This document shows, in pieces, positions 8,808 through 17,862 of a stretch of 64,000 nt of DNA. This stretch comes from Allobosea psychrotolerans (GTDB lineage: Bacteria; Pseudomonadota; Alphaproteobacteria; Rhizobiales; Beijerinckiaceae). The notes under the pieces are model-generated. The model saw only the letters and a list, made by a program, of their open reading frames with translations. It was not told the origin of the DNA and ran no database searches. The position numbers were made by a program, and so were the translations under genes. The stretch spans positions 1-64,000 of the forward strand of contig NZ_PQFZ01000019.1 of NCBI RefSeq assembly GCF_002917105.1, in the 5' to 3' direction. Position 1 is the first letter of the stretch, and the number at the start of each line of letters is the position of its first letter.

Positions 8808-8843
8808 TGCTGGCGCCCGCCTCGGGCTCTCACCAAGGAGTTA

Positions 8844-8892
8844 GAGCAGGATCAATGCGAAAAACCGGTTTCCACTTTTTCGCATCCTGCTC
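8844..8892. repeat. Short palindromic repeat (AGCAGGATGCGAAAAA type)
   Basis: Inverted arms GAGCAGGA (8844-8851) and TCCTGCTC (8885-8892) enclose GCGAAAAACCGGTTTCCACTTTTTCGC-like inner complementarity. Related copies occur at 9821-9868 and 55286-55337. It separates the DUF3303 gene from fabI, so it may modulate read-through or mRNA stability. Confidence 0.88.
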
Positions 8893-8969
8893 CTGTGTGA
8901 TTCATTTAAGCGCTTTGACCGATACTGCCGTTTGACAAGTCCTCGACGCTGACCTCTCGGGATATCCCC

Positions 8970-9809
8970 ATGCTCCCCCTCATGCACAACAAGCGCGGCC
9001 TCGTCATGGGTGTCGCCAACCAGAACTCGATCGCCTGGGGCATCGCGCGCACCTTGCACGCGCATGGCGCGCAGATGGCCTTCACCTATCAGGGCGATGC
9101 GCTCGGCAAGCGGGTCAAGCCGCTGGCGGAGAGCATCGGCTCGAAGCTCGTCCTGCCCTGCGATGTCGAGGACATCGCCACGGTCGATGCGACCTTTGCC
9201 GCGCTCGACGAGGCCTGGGGCGGCGATCCGGAACGCAACACGCTGGACTTCGTCGTCCATGCCATCGGCTTCTCCGACAAGAACGAATTGAAGGGGCTTT
9301 ATGCCGACACCAGCCGCGAGAATTTCTCGCGCACCATGGTGATCTCCTGCTTCTCCTTCACCGAGGTCGCCAAGCGCGCGGCGCAGCGCATGCCCAAGGG
9401 CGGCAGCATGATCACGCTGACCTATGGCGGCTCGACCCGGGTGATGCCGAACTACAATGTCATGGGCGTCGCCAAGGCGGCGCTGGAGGCCAGCATGCGC
9501 TATCTCGCGGCCGATTACGGGCCCAAGGGCATCCGCGTGAACGCGCTCTCGCCCGGGCCGGTGCGGACGCTCGCCGGCGCCGGTATTTCGGATGCGCGCG
9601 CCATGTATTCCTGGCAGCGCGCCAACTCGCCCTTGCGCAAGTCGGTTTCGCTGGAGGAGATCGGCGGCTCGGCGCTATATTACCTGTCGGATCTCTCCGG
9701 CGGTGTGACCGGCGACATCCACCATGTCGATGCCGGCTACAATATCACCTCGATGCCGGTGCTGGACGGCCTGCGCGCTGCCGATAGCGCCGCGGGCGAG
9801 GAGAGGTAG
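8970..9809 (+). CDS. fabI: Enoyl-ACP reductase (NADH), FabI
   Basis: This 279-residue short-chain-type reductase carries out the last step of each fatty-acid elongation cycle, reducing trans-2-enoyl-ACP with NADH. The FabI signature Tyr-x9-Tyr-x6-Lys is intact at Tyr152, Tyr162 and Lys169 (TYGGSTRVMPNYNVMGVAK). The N-terminal GVANQNSIAWGIA cofactor motif and RVNALSPGPVRTLA are also typical. FabI is the target of triclosan-type inhibitors. It ends the fabA-fabB-DUF3303-fabI cluster but is separated from DUF3303 by a palindrome, so it may have its own promoter. ATG codons at 8970 and 8982 are alternatives without clear ribosome-binding sites. Confidence 0.95.
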   Translation: MLPLMHNKRGLVMGVANQNSIAWGIARTLHAHGAQMAFTYQGDALGKRVKPLAESIGSKLVLPCDVEDIATVDATFAALDEAWGGDPERNTLDFVVHAIGFSDKNELKGLYADTSRENFSRTMVISCFSFTEVAKRAAQRMPKGGSMITLTYGGSTRVMPNYNVMGVAKAALEASMRYLAADYGPKGIRVNALSPGPVRTLAGAGISDARAMYSWQRANSPLRKSVSLEEIGGSALYYLSDLSGGVTGDIHHVDAGYNITSMPVLDGLRAADSAAGEER

Positions 9810-9820
9810 GCGGCTGCTGG

Positions 9821-9868
9821 AGCAGGATGCGAAAAGTGGGAACCGGTTTTTTACATTGATCCGGCTCT
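9821..9868. repeat. Short palindromic repeat (AGCAGGATGCGAAAA type)
   Basis: This is a degenerate copy of the element at 8844-8892, with left arm AGCAGGATGCGAAAA and a decayed right arm. It lies just after the fabI stop, so fabI is bracketed by two copies. Confidence 0.8.
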
Positions 9869-9917
9869 AGGAACGCAAGACAGACCGCAGTTCACTTGTC
9901 GAAACAGGAGACGCGCG

Positions 9918-10163
9918 ATGGTCACGGTCAAATATGAAGTTGTCGAGCATGATGGCGGCTGGGCCTACAGGGTCGGCGACGCCTTGTCCGAGACGTTTCG
10001 CACGCATGATGCCGCGCTCAAGGCCGCGACGAGCGCGGCGGCGCGGCAGACCCTGGCCGGCACGACCGACGGCATCGTCTATCAGGACAAGGACGGCGCC
10101 TGGCACGAGGAACTCGCCGACGGCAAGGACAGGCCCTTGACCAGGGTCATCGACCAGAAATAG
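9918..10163 (+). CDS. DUF2188-like small protein
   Basis: This 81-residue soluble protein starts MVTVKYEVVEHDGGWAYRVG and continues with FRTHDAALKAATSAA, the pattern of DUF2188 proteins: a short beta-hairpin followed by a helix marked by aromatic and glycine residues. The ATG at 9918 follows GGAG with nine bases spacing. No function is known and there is no signal peptide. It stands alone between two repeats, so it is probably its own transcription unit. A strong call as a real gene, moderate for the family name. Confidence 0.75.
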   Translation: MVTVKYEVVEHDGGWAYRVGDALSETFRTHDAALKAATSAAARQTLAGTTDGIVYQDKDGAWHEELADGKDRPLTRVIDQK

Positions 10164-10180
10164 CCGCTAGGTTTTTGTTT

Positions 10181-10229
10181 TAGCGCGTTTTCTTCACGCG
10201 AAACGGTGCCCGCTTCGCTCGAAAGCGCT
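10181..10229. repeat. Short palindromic repeat (TAGCGCGTTTTCTTCACGCG type)
   Basis: The element reads TAGCGCGTTTTC, CACGCGAAACGGTG and CTTCGCTCGAAAGCGCT, with outer AGCGC/GCGCT complementarity. A reverse-complement relative lies at 33817-33852 just after rfbG. It follows the DUF2188-like gene. Confidence 0.78.
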
Positions 10230-10260
10230 CTGGCGCGGCTTCTGCAGCCGCGCCTGGGTC

Positions 10261-10635
10261 TTACCGCACCGTGAAGAAGGTCAGCAAGACCTTGCCCTTC
10301 TCGCCGAGCAGGCAGAGGAAGCGGCGCGGCTTGTCCGAGCGGTCGGTGCGCAGATAGGCCTCGCCCATGATGATGCGCGTGATCGGCGTGTCCTCGACCT
10401 TGGTTTCGGCGGTGGCGATCGTCGCCCCATCCTCGTCGATATAGATGTCCTTGATCTCCGGATCCTTGGCCGAGATCGTGTGAAGCGCCGTCGTTTTGCA
10501 GGAGGCGATTTCGGTCGAGGCCGGCTTCTCGGGCGGCGTGCCGGAGGTTGGTCCGGCGGTCGGCGCGGTCTGGGCGAGCGCCGGCGCAGCAAGGCAGGTC
10601 GCGATCAGCAGGGCAGGGACAGTCAGGCGCGTCAT
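10261..10635 (-). CDS. Exported hypothetical protein
   Basis: This 124-residue protein has a clear signal peptide (LTVPALLIATCLAAPALAQ, cleavage near residue 21), so I start it at 10635; a longer form from 10671 would bury the signal. The mature part begins with a Thr/Pro-rich linker, has one cysteine (SCKTTA) and another near the C-terminus (FLCLLGEKG), which could form a disulfide. I do not recognise the family. It is probably a small periplasmic protein. It is convergent with the DUF2188-like gene, and the upstream gap is filled with repeats. Confidence 0.75.
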   Translation of the reverse strand: MTRLTVPALLIATCLAAPALAQTAPTAGPTSGTPPEKPASTEIASCKTTALHTISAKDPEIKDIYIDEDGATIATAETKVEDTPITRIIMGEAYLRTDRSDKPRRFLCLLGEKGKVLLTFFTVR

Positions 10636-10864
10636 GAGGTGCACTCGGTTTGAGGTGAGTGCTGAACGCATGAGATAGGCGGTGGTTCAAATGTCCTGTG
10701 TCATCCCGTGCGCGCTGCGGCGCGCAGTGCCGCTGCGCTGACACGGGACCGCGATCGTCATGGTCGGGCTTGTCCCACGGCTGTTCGGTTGGGCTTTTGG
10801 CCCCTGAACAGATCATGCACGCTCTCCCCTCGCGGGCGAGATGAAGCGAAATGCCGGATGAAGG

Positions 10865-11092
10865 GCGCGGGGAACCCTCTCCTGTAAGGAGAGGGCAGGG
10901 TGAGGTGTCGGCCGTTATCCGGAGCGGACGAGCCCTCACCGCCGCGCGCGGTTGGCTTTGCGCTTAACTGGTCCAGGCGCCGACACCTCATCCCTGCCCT
11001 TCTCACTGATCTCGGGCTTGCCCGAGATCAGCACTCAAAGTGTCGAAGTCGGGTAAACCCGACTTCGATGCAGGAGAAGGGTTCCCCGCGCC
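10865..11092. repeat. Compound palindromic repeat with two nested hairpins
   Basis: The outer arms (GCGCGGGGAACCCT near 10865-10878 and GGGTTCCCCGCGC near 11079-11092) match the element at 5031-5190. Where that copy has a five-base loop in its right-hand CTCC...GGAG hairpin, this one carries about 60 extra bases holding two perfect hairpins: GATCTCGGG/CCCGAGATC at 11008-11029 and CGAAGTCGGG/CCCGACTTCG at 11044-11067. The flanking 10672-10864 and 11093-11290 hold further inverted CATCCACGTCTT/AAGACGTGGATG sequence and no gene that I can support. The whole 655-base gap is repeat DNA. Confidence 0.85.
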
Positions 11093-11290
11093 TGTGTCAT
11101 TCGTCCCCGCCCGCTGGAAAGCCTTCAATGAACGGAGCTTTTCGACCGCGCGCTCGCAGCGAACCGGACGGTCGTGGGCTTGTCCCGGCCATCCACGTCT
11201 TCGATTGTCGAGTGCTGTGACCAAGACGTGGATGCTCGCCACAAGGGCGAGCATGACGGAGAGGCCGCACTTTGCGATTGCGGACCCTTC

Positions 11291-12523
11291 TTACAGCCCG
11301 AGCTTCTTCTTGCGCTGGCCGAGCGTGCGCAGCCGCAGCGCGTTCAGCTTGATGAAGCCGGCTGCGTCGCGGTGGTCATAGGCGACGGCGCCTTCCTCGA
11401 AGGTGACGAGATCCTGGTCGTAGAGCGAATAGGGGCTGGAGCGGCCGATCACATGCACGCCGCCCTTGTAGAGCTTGAGGCGCACCGAGCCGGCGACGAA
11501 TTCCTGGCTCTTGTCGATCAGCGCCTGCAGCATCTCGCGCTCCGGCGAGAACCAGAAGCCGTTATAGATCAGCTCCGCATATTGCGGCATGATCTGGTCC
11601 TTGAGATGGGCCGCGCCGCGGTCGAGCGTGATCGATTCGATGGCGCGATGCGCTACGGCCAGGATCGTGCCGCCAGGCGTCTCGTACATGCCGCGCGACT
11701 TCATGCCGACGAAGCGGTTCTCGACCAGGTCGAGGCGGCCGATGCCGTTGTCGCGGCCGAGATCGTTGAGCCTGGCGAGCAGGGTTGCGGGCGAGAGCTT
11801 CTCGCCGTCGATGCCGACCGCATCGCCCTTTTCGAACTCGATCGAGATCACGGTCGGCTTGTCCGGCGCGTCTTCCGGCGAGATCGTGCGGGAATAGACA
11901 TAGTCGGGCACTTCCTGCGCGGGATCCTCCAGAACCTTCCCTTCCGAGGAGGCGTGCAGCAGATTGGCGTCGACCGAGAACGGCGCCTCGCCGCGCTTGT
12001 CCTTGGCGATCGGGATCTGGTGCTGTTCGGCAAAGGCCAGGAGCTGCTCGCGCGAGCGCAGATCCCATTCGCGCCAGGGCGCGATCACCACGACGTCGGG
12101 CTTCAGCGCATAGGCGGTCAATTCGAAGCGGACCTGGTCGTTGCCCTTGCCGGTCGCGCCGTGGGAGACGGCGTCGGCATCGAGCTTTTCGGCGATCTCG
12201 ATCAGCTTCTTGGCGATCAGCGGGCGCGCGATCGAGGTTCCCAGCAGATAGACGCCTTCATAGGCGGCATTGGCGCGGAACATCGGAAAGACGTAGTCGC
12301 GCACGAATTCCTCGCGCAGATCCTCGATGAAGATGTTCTCGGGCTTGATGCCGAGCAGCAGCGCTTTGTCGCGCGCCGGTCCGAGCTCCTCGCCCTGGCC
12401 GAGATCGGCGGTGAAGGTCACGACCTCGCATCGATAGGTGGTCTGCAGCCATTTCAGGATGATCGAGGTGTCGAGGCCGCCGGAATAGGCGAGAACGACC
12501 TTCTTCACGCTTTTATCGGACAT
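11291..12523 (-). CDS. argG: Argininosuccinate synthase
   Basis: This 410-residue cytoplasmic enzyme joins citrulline and aspartate with ATP to give argininosuccinate in arginine synthesis. The N-terminal VVLAYSGGLDTSIILKWL is the ATP-pyrophosphatase loop. HGATGKGNDQVRFEL and VENRFVGMKSRGMYETPGG are the citrulline and aspartate binding regions. Length matches class I enzymes. The ATG at 12523 has AGGAAG about eight bases upstream; the 20 extra codons available upstream are unlike the family. It is a stand-alone gene here. Confidence 0.96.
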   Translation of the reverse strand: MSDKSVKKVVLAYSGGLDTSIILKWLQTTYRCEVVTFTADLGQGEELGPARDKALLLGIKPENIFIEDLREEFVRDYVFPMFRANAAYEGVYLLGTSIARPLIAKKLIEIAEKLDADAVSHGATGKGNDQVRFELTAYALKPDVVVIAPWREWDLRSREQLLAFAEQHQIPIAKDKRGEAPFSVDANLLHASSEGKVLEDPAQEVPDYVYSRTISPEDAPDKPTVISIEFEKGDAVGIDGEKLSPATLLARLNDLGRDNGIGRLDLVENRFVGMKSRGMYETPGGTILAVAHRAIESITLDRGAAHLKDQIMPQYAELIYNGFWFSPEREMLQALIDKSQEFVAGSVRLKLYKGGVHVIGRSSPYSLYDQDLVTFEEGAVAYDHRDAAGFIKLNALRLRTLGQRKKKLGL

Positions 12524-12776
12524 CGGGCAATCTTCCTGTTGCTGCGCGCTCCCGCGTCCCGTCGGGCCGCGTTTTGAACGCAATGGCGCACTATCGCAGC
12601 CTCAGCGGCGAAGCAATCGGAACCTTCTGATCGATCCCGCGTCTTCCCGTGATGGATCGGTGTTGATGACGCCCATCGCGAGCGACAGACCGCACCGGCT
12701 GCCCTTGCAGTCGGATGTCTGGAAGCCGAAGCTCCGGACGCGCGATTTCAACCTGGATCATCGACTTGGAGGCTGA

Positions 12777-13385
12777 ATGCCGAAGCGTCCTGTTCTGGAC
12801 TTCTGGTACGAGTTCGCATCGACCTATTCCTGCTTGAGTGCGTTGCGGATCGAGGCTCTGGCGGAGGAGGCCGGCGTGACATTGCGTTGGCGCCCTTTTC
12901 TGCTCGGGCCGATCTTCGCTGCGCAAGGCTGGACGACGTCACCGTTCAATCTGTTCCCCAATAAGGGGCGCTATATGTGGCGCGACATGGCGCGCCGCGG
13001 CGGCCGCAGCGGGCTCACCTTCGTGCGGCCCGAGACCTTCCCGCAAAATTCGCTGATAGCTGCCCGTCTCGCGCTGGCCGGTCGCGAAGCCGGCTGGATG
13101 CCGGCCTTCTCGAAGGCGCTGTTCCGGGCGCAGTTCTGCGAGGGCAGGAATATTGCCGAGGAGGCCGTGCTCAACGCGGCGCTCAAGGCGGCAGGCGCCG
13201 ATCCCGGCGTCGCCTATGCGGCCTCCCGCAGCGAGGAGGTCAAGGGCCGCCTCAAGGCCGAGACCGAATACGCCAAGTCGATCGGCATCTTCGGGGCGCC
13301 GACCTTCGTCACCGAGGATGGGGAGCTGTTCTGGGGCGACGACCGGCTCGAGGAAGCCCTCGACTGGGCCAAGGACGGTTGCTGA
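12777..13385 (+). CDS. 2-hydroxychromene-2-carboxylate isomerase-like DsbA-family protein
   Basis: This 202-residue thioredoxin-fold protein is of the DsbA/kappa-GST family. The N-terminal DFWYEFASTYSCLS carries the serine that activates glutathione, RPFLLGPIF is typical of the isomerase branch, and the conserved cis-proline loop is seen in FGAPTFV. Members isomerise 2-hydroxychromene-2-carboxylate in naphthalene breakdown, but many copies have no degradation genes around them, as here, and the true substrate is unknown. Start at 12777 with GGAGG five bases upstream. The next gene starts seven bases after the stop, suggesting cotranscription. Confidence 0.85.
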   Translation: MPKRPVLDFWYEFASTYSCLSALRIEALAEEAGVTLRWRPFLLGPIFAAQGWTTSPFNLFPNKGRYMWRDMARRGGRSGLTFVRPETFPQNSLIAARLALAGREAGWMPAFSKALFRAQFCEGRNIAEEAVLNAALKAAGADPGVAYAASRSEEVKGRLKAETEYAKSIGIFGAPTFVTEDGELFWGDDRLEEALDWAKDGC

Positions 13386-13392
13386 GCGCGTT

Positions 13393-14358
13393 ATGGCGGG
13401 CTTGCCGGATCGCAAGAGCTTGCCGGACCGCAGGAGTGTCGTGTCGGGCGCGGCTGCTGGTTTGCTCTGCGCAAGGCTTTCTCCTGCCCAGGATCGCCTT
13501 GCTCCCGCCCAGGACCGCTCAGCCATCGCCGGCGAACCGCCACGCTACGACCAGCGTCCCCTGAGCCTCGTCCCCAACGCACAGGCCATCGGCAGGCGCT
13601 ATTGGGTGCCAGGCCTGAACGAGGGCTACGTGCCGCAGGGCCTGACCGTGACGCGAGCCGAGATCCTCGTCGCGGCCTATCGCAGCGTCGATCCCAGGCA
13701 GGATAACGGCCTCTCCCGGGTATTTCGCCTGGCGCAAGGCGATGGCCGCCTCGCCGGCAGTTTCGATCTGCCCGAGGCTTATGGCCACCCCGGCGGGCTG
13801 GCGGCGCGCGGCACGACGCTCTTCGTAGCCAATTCCGGCCGGCTTCTGGCGCTCGATCTCACGGCTTCGCTCCGCAGCGGCAGTCCCGCCATCATCGCAG
13901 AGCGACGCGTCGACAAGGCGATGGGCCCCTCTTTCCTGGCTTGCGACGGTGACGCGCTCTGGTTCGGCCCGTTTCGCCGCCAGGGCGAGGCTACGCTGTA
14001 TGCCGTCCCGCTGGCGCGCGTCTTCGAAGGCGGCACTGACCCGCTCGGCCCCACTGATGCCGGCCGGCGCCTGCCTCTGCCGCTCCTGGCCCAGGGCGCG
14101 ACCTTCGATCGCTCGGGCGGGCTCTGGATTTCGGAAAGCGCCGGCAACCGGCCAGGCGCCCTGCACCGGCTCGACCCTCGCAGCGGCGCCGTGCTCGCAA
14201 GCTATGCCGCTCCGGGCGGCATCGAGGATCTCGGCTGCGCCTCTGACGGCAGGCTCTGGGCGGTCAGCGAGGCGGGTTCGCAACGCTGGAGCCGCTGGGA
14301 GACCTTCTACCCGCTGGTCTTCGAGATCGATCCGGGCAGGCTGATCGCGCGGAGCTGA
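13393..14358 (+). CDS. Exported beta-propeller-like protein
   Basis: This 321-residue protein starts at 13393, leaving a short basic stretch with a twin arginine (PDRRSVVSGAAAGLL) that resembles a secretion or Tat-like signal; the longer frame upstream overlaps the DsbA-like gene and is not credible. The mature part shows repeated strands such as PQGLTVTRAEILVA, HPGGLAARGTTLFVANSG, GGLWISESAGNRPG and EDLGCASDGRLWAVSEAG, spaced like blades of a six-bladed propeller (SMP-30/lactonase type). No catalytic metal ligands are clear. It is probably a periplasmic protein of unknown function, cotranscribed with the upstream gene. Confidence 0.7.
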   Translation: MAGLPDRKSLPDRRSVVSGAAAGLLCARLSPAQDRLAPAQDRSAIAGEPPRYDQRPLSLVPNAQAIGRRYWVPGLNEGYVPQGLTVTRAEILVAAYRSVDPRQDNGLSRVFRLAQGDGRLAGSFDLPEAYGHPGGLAARGTTLFVANSGRLLALDLTASLRSGSPAIIAERRVDKAMGPSFLACDGDALWFGPFRRQGEATLYAVPLARVFEGGTDPLGPTDAGRRLPLPLLAQGATFDRSGGLWISESAGNRPGALHRLDPRSGAVLASYAAPGGIEDLGCASDGRLWAVSEAGSQRWSRWETFYPLVFEIDPGRLIARS

Positions 14359-14389
14359 TTAAATCTAAGTTTCAAGACCATCCAGGCCG

Positions 14390-14514
14390 TCATTGCGAGC
14401 ACCCGGGTCTTGCCTTCGGCAAGCCCGAGTGCCGGCTCCGCGAAGCACTCCAGGGGACGTCGAGTGTTGCCGCGCCTGGATTGCTTCGTCGCTTTGCTCC
14501 TCGCAATGACGGAT
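14390..14514. repeat. Palindromic repeat (CGTCATTGCGAGC type)
   Basis: Arms CGTCATTGCGAGC (about 14390-14402) and GCTCCTCGCAATGACGG (about 14497-14513) are inverted copies. Between them are CGAAGCACTCCAGG/CCTGGATTGCTTCG inverted tracts and a small CTTGCCTTCGGCAAG hairpin. It separates the propeller gene from the convergent M48 protease gene. Confidence 0.88.
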
Positions 14515-14518
14515 GATG

Positions 14519-15595
14519 TCACGGACTGGCACTGCCGCCGCCCTGCGGCGGCCGTGCCCAGGGACCGCGCGCGGCGGATTCCTCGACCATGGTCGGCAGG
14601 GTCTGCCGGTCCGCCAGCTTGGGCGGCTGCGGCGGCATCATCGGCACGCGGCCGCCGGCGGTCTCCACCAGCGCCTGCACGCGCTTGGTGATGGAAGGGT
14701 GGGTCGAGAACAGATCGGCGAAATCGTCGGGATCGTTCTCGAAGCACATATCCATCACGCCCGAGGGCACGCCGTCGATATCGGCGCGGCCGGCGATCTT
14801 GAGCAGCGCCGAGATCATCGCATCGGGGTTCTTGGTCAGTTCGACCGCGCCCGCATCCGCCAGATATTCGCGCGCCCGCGACAGCGAGAGCCGGATCAGC
14901 ACAGCGAGCAGCCAGGAGACCGCGATCACCGCGAAGCCGATCAGGATCGCGACGAAATTGCCCTTCTTGGTGTCGTCGGACGAAATCCGCACGCGCCCGA
15001 GATTGCGGAAGATGATTTCGCCCACGAAGGAGATCACGCCGGCGATGACCACCGCGATCACCATCAGCTTGACGTCGCCATTGCGGATATGGGTGAGCTC
15101 ATGGGCGAGCACCGCCTCGACCTCGGCGTCGTCGAGCTGGTCGAGCAGGGCGCGCGTCACCGTGACGGTGAATTGCTTGTCGTTGACGCCGCTGGCGAAG
15201 GCGTTGAGCGCTTCGCTCTCGACGATGGCGAGCTTGGGCATGGTCAGGCCGCGCGAGATGCAGAGATTCTCCAGCATCCGGTAGAGTTTGGGGTTGTCCT
15301 CCCGCGACACCGCGGTCGCGCCGGCAGCGGCGCCGATCAGCCCGACATTGATGCGGAAGCCGATGAAGATCCAGGCTGCGGTCGCGATCGTGATGAAGGG
15401 CCACCACGACCAGAACAATCGCGCCGCCTCGCTGAAGGCGCTGCGCCCGCGCGGCACGCCGCCATAGCCGTAGCCGACCAGGATCAGGCCCCAGCTGGTG
15501 AGGTAGACCAGCAGGAACAGCCCGACGAGCAGGAAACCGGAGCGGATCCGGTTGTTGCGCTGATGTGTGTAGAGCCCGAAGGCCTGGCCGACCAT
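14519..15595 (-). CDS. M48-family membrane zinc metalloprotease (HtpX-like)
   Basis: This 358-residue integral membrane peptidase has the zinc motif HELTH in VLAHELTHIRNGD and a downstream glutamate helix containing SRAREYLADAGAVEL. Hydrophobic segments lie at about residues 20-42, 70-95, and two more after the zinc motif (LMVIAVVIAGVISF and FVAILIGFAVIAVSWLL). That layout is HtpX-like and implies quality control of inner-membrane proteins. It lies 30 bases downstream of the lemA gene on the same strand; an M48 protease next to LemA is a common pairing. The C-terminus is Pro/Gly-rich. Start at 15595 has no strong ribosome-binding site, as expected for a coupled gene. Confidence 0.9.
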   Translation of the reverse strand: MVGQAFGLYTHQRNNRIRSGFLLVGLFLLVYLTSWGLILVGYGYGGVPRGRSAFSEAARLFWSWWPFITIATAAWIFIGFRINVGLIGAAAGATAVSREDNPKLYRMLENLCISRGLTMPKLAIVESEALNAFASGVNDKQFTVTVTRALLDQLDDAEVEAVLAHELTHIRNGDVKLMVIAVVIAGVISFVGEIIFRNLGRVRISSDDTKKGNFVAILIGFAVIAVSWLLAVLIRLSLSRAREYLADAGAVELTKNPDAMISALLKIAGRADIDGVPSGVMDMCFENDPDDFADLFSTHPSITKRVQALVETAGGRVPMMPPQPPKLADRQTLPTMVEESAARGPWARPPQGGGSASP

Positions 15596-15625
15596 CGCCG
15601 CCGCCCCGTCTGCCGTGGCTGTTCC

Positions 15626-16183
15626 CTAGAACTTCACGGTCGGCGGCGCATCGAGCTGGGTCCGCGCCGCCTCGCCGACATCGAAGAACTCGCGCGGCGT
15701 GAAGCCCATCTGCGGGGCAAACAGCACGGCGGGAAAGGCCTGGATCGCAGCGTTGAATTCGCCGACCGCATTGTTGAAGAAGCGCCGCGCCGCCGCGAGC
15801 TTGTCCTCGACATTGCCGAGATCGACCTGGAGCTGCTGGAAATTGGCGCTGGCCTTGAGATCGGGATAGGCCTCGCCCAGCGCCAGGAGCCGGCCGACGG
15901 CGCCCGATAATTGCTGCTCGGCGGCAGCCTGCGCATGCACGCCGGTCGCGCTCTGGGCCGCATTGCGTGCCGCGATCACGGCATCGAGCGTGCCGCGTTC
16001 ATGGGCGGCATAGCCCTTCACCGTTTCGATCAGGTTCGGGATCAGGTCGTGCCGCTGCTTCAACTGCACATCGATATCGGCGAAAGCCTGGCCGACGCGC
16101 TGCCGCATCGCGACCAGGCCATTATAGGTGATGACCAGATAGACGATGACGGCTGCGAGCAGCCCCAGAATGACCCAGCCCAT
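15626..16183 (-). CDS. lemA: LemA-family membrane protein
   Basis: This 185-residue protein has a single N-terminal membrane helix (MGWVILGLLAAVIVYLVIT) followed by the LemA signature: YNGLVAMRQRVGQAFADIDVQLKQRHDLIPNL, helical repeats, and FNAAIQAFPAVLFA near the end. It is probably anchored in the inner membrane with its helical domain facing out. Function is unclear, but it is typically coded with M48 proteases or TPM-domain proteins, as here. I use the ATG at 16183, since the longer frame has only a TTG. Confidence 0.9.
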   Translation of the reverse strand: MGWVILGLLAAVIVYLVITYNGLVAMRQRVGQAFADIDVQLKQRHDLIPNLIETVKGYAAHERGTLDAVIAARNAAQSATGVHAQAAAEQQLSGAVGRLLALGEAYPDLKASANFQQLQVDLGNVEDKLAAARRFFNNAVGEFNAAIQAFPAVLFAPQMGFTPREFFDVGEAARTQLDAPPTVKF

Positions 16184-16298
16184 GGCGCGCTCCCGTGCAG
16201 GCAAAACCCGACGCGCAACCTTGCATGAAGGGTGGCGTTGGGGAAGCGGGGGGCTGGAAAGCGAAATGGACTGGCTGTTCGGAGTCCTGCAGCCCGCT

Positions 16299-17066
<768 letters not shown>

Positions 17067-17073
17067 GAGGCCC

Positions 17074-17862
17074 TCAGAGCCAGTAGACGACGCGGTGTGA
17101 GTACTTTCCTGCAAAGGCCAGCGAAACGAGCCAACCGCCGATCAGGAGGCCGAGCAGGATGGCGTAGGCGGTAAGGCTGGGCAGGTTTCCAAGCAGAGGT
17201 TCGCGCATCACGTCGAGCATGCTGGCGAACGGGTTCAGGATCAGGACCGGGTGATTTGGCGGGAGCTGCGTCGGCTTGAAGACCACTGGCGACACGAAGA
17301 ACGCGACCTGAATCAGGCTCTGAATGATCTGTGGGATATCGCGAAAACGTGCCGACAAGATGGCGAGCAGGTAGCCGACCCAAGCCAGGTTGGCGAGCAC
17401 GAGGAGCAGACCGGGCAGGAACAGGAACATGTTCGCATTGATCGCCGTTCCGCAAGCCACGAAGACGATCGGCAGAATGATGAGGTTGTGGCCGAAAACC
17501 AGGAGATTACGGGCGATCGTGCGCAGCAGATAGGTGAAGCGCGGCAATGCGATCTGCCGCATGATGTTCTCGTTCTCTGTGAAGCTCAGGCAGCTCTCGG
17601 TCATGATGCCGGCGATCATGCCCCAAAGCACCAGCCCGACGCCGACATGGGGCAGATAGGATGCGATCGGCGTATTGAAGAGTAGCGAGTAGACGAGGCC
17701 CATGCCCAGCACGGTGACCGCCATGCTGAGCGTCAGCCACAGCTGTCCTATCCGCGAGCGCCGGTAGCGGCGAGCGACATCGTTCTTCGCGAGCATCCAC
17801 CACATGCGCCAGGAGCTGAAGCCGCCGGTGACATCGGCAGAGCCGAGCGCGATAAATCGCAT
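17074..17862 (-). CDS. ABC transporter permease for polysaccharide export (Wzm/KpsM-like)
   Basis: This 262-residue inner-membrane protein has about six hydrophobic segments and the ABC-2 type features of Wzm/KpsM: ARRYRRSRIGQLW near the N-terminus, FTENENIMRQIALPRFTYLLRTI in the middle, and LNPFASMLDVMREPLLG before the last helices. It forms the channel for undecaprenyl- or lipid-linked glycan with the ATPase encoded just downstream. The ATG at 17862 has an ideal GGAGGAG seven bases upstream, preferred over a start 12 codons earlier. Transcription probably begins in the long gap to the divergent glycosyltransferase gene. Confidence 0.92.
   Translation of the reverse strand: MRFIALGSADVTGGFSSWRMWWMLAKNDVARRYRRSRIGQLWLTLSMAVTVLGMGLVYSLLFNTPIASYLPHVGVGLVLWGMIAGIMTESCLSFTENENIMRQIALPRFTYLLRTIARNLLVFGHNLIILPIVFVACGTAINANMFLFLPGLLLVLANLAWVGYLLAILSARFRDIPQIIQSLIQVAFFVSPVVFKPTQLPPNHPVLILNPFASMLDVMREPLLGNLPSLTAYAILLGLLIGGWLVSLAFAGKYSHRVVYWL

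Noticed and set aside
3091..14514. Repeated palindromes as a possible CRISPR array or insertion sequences
   Set aside because: Copies are isolated, have no regular spacers and code for no transposase; they are palindromic intergenic repeats.
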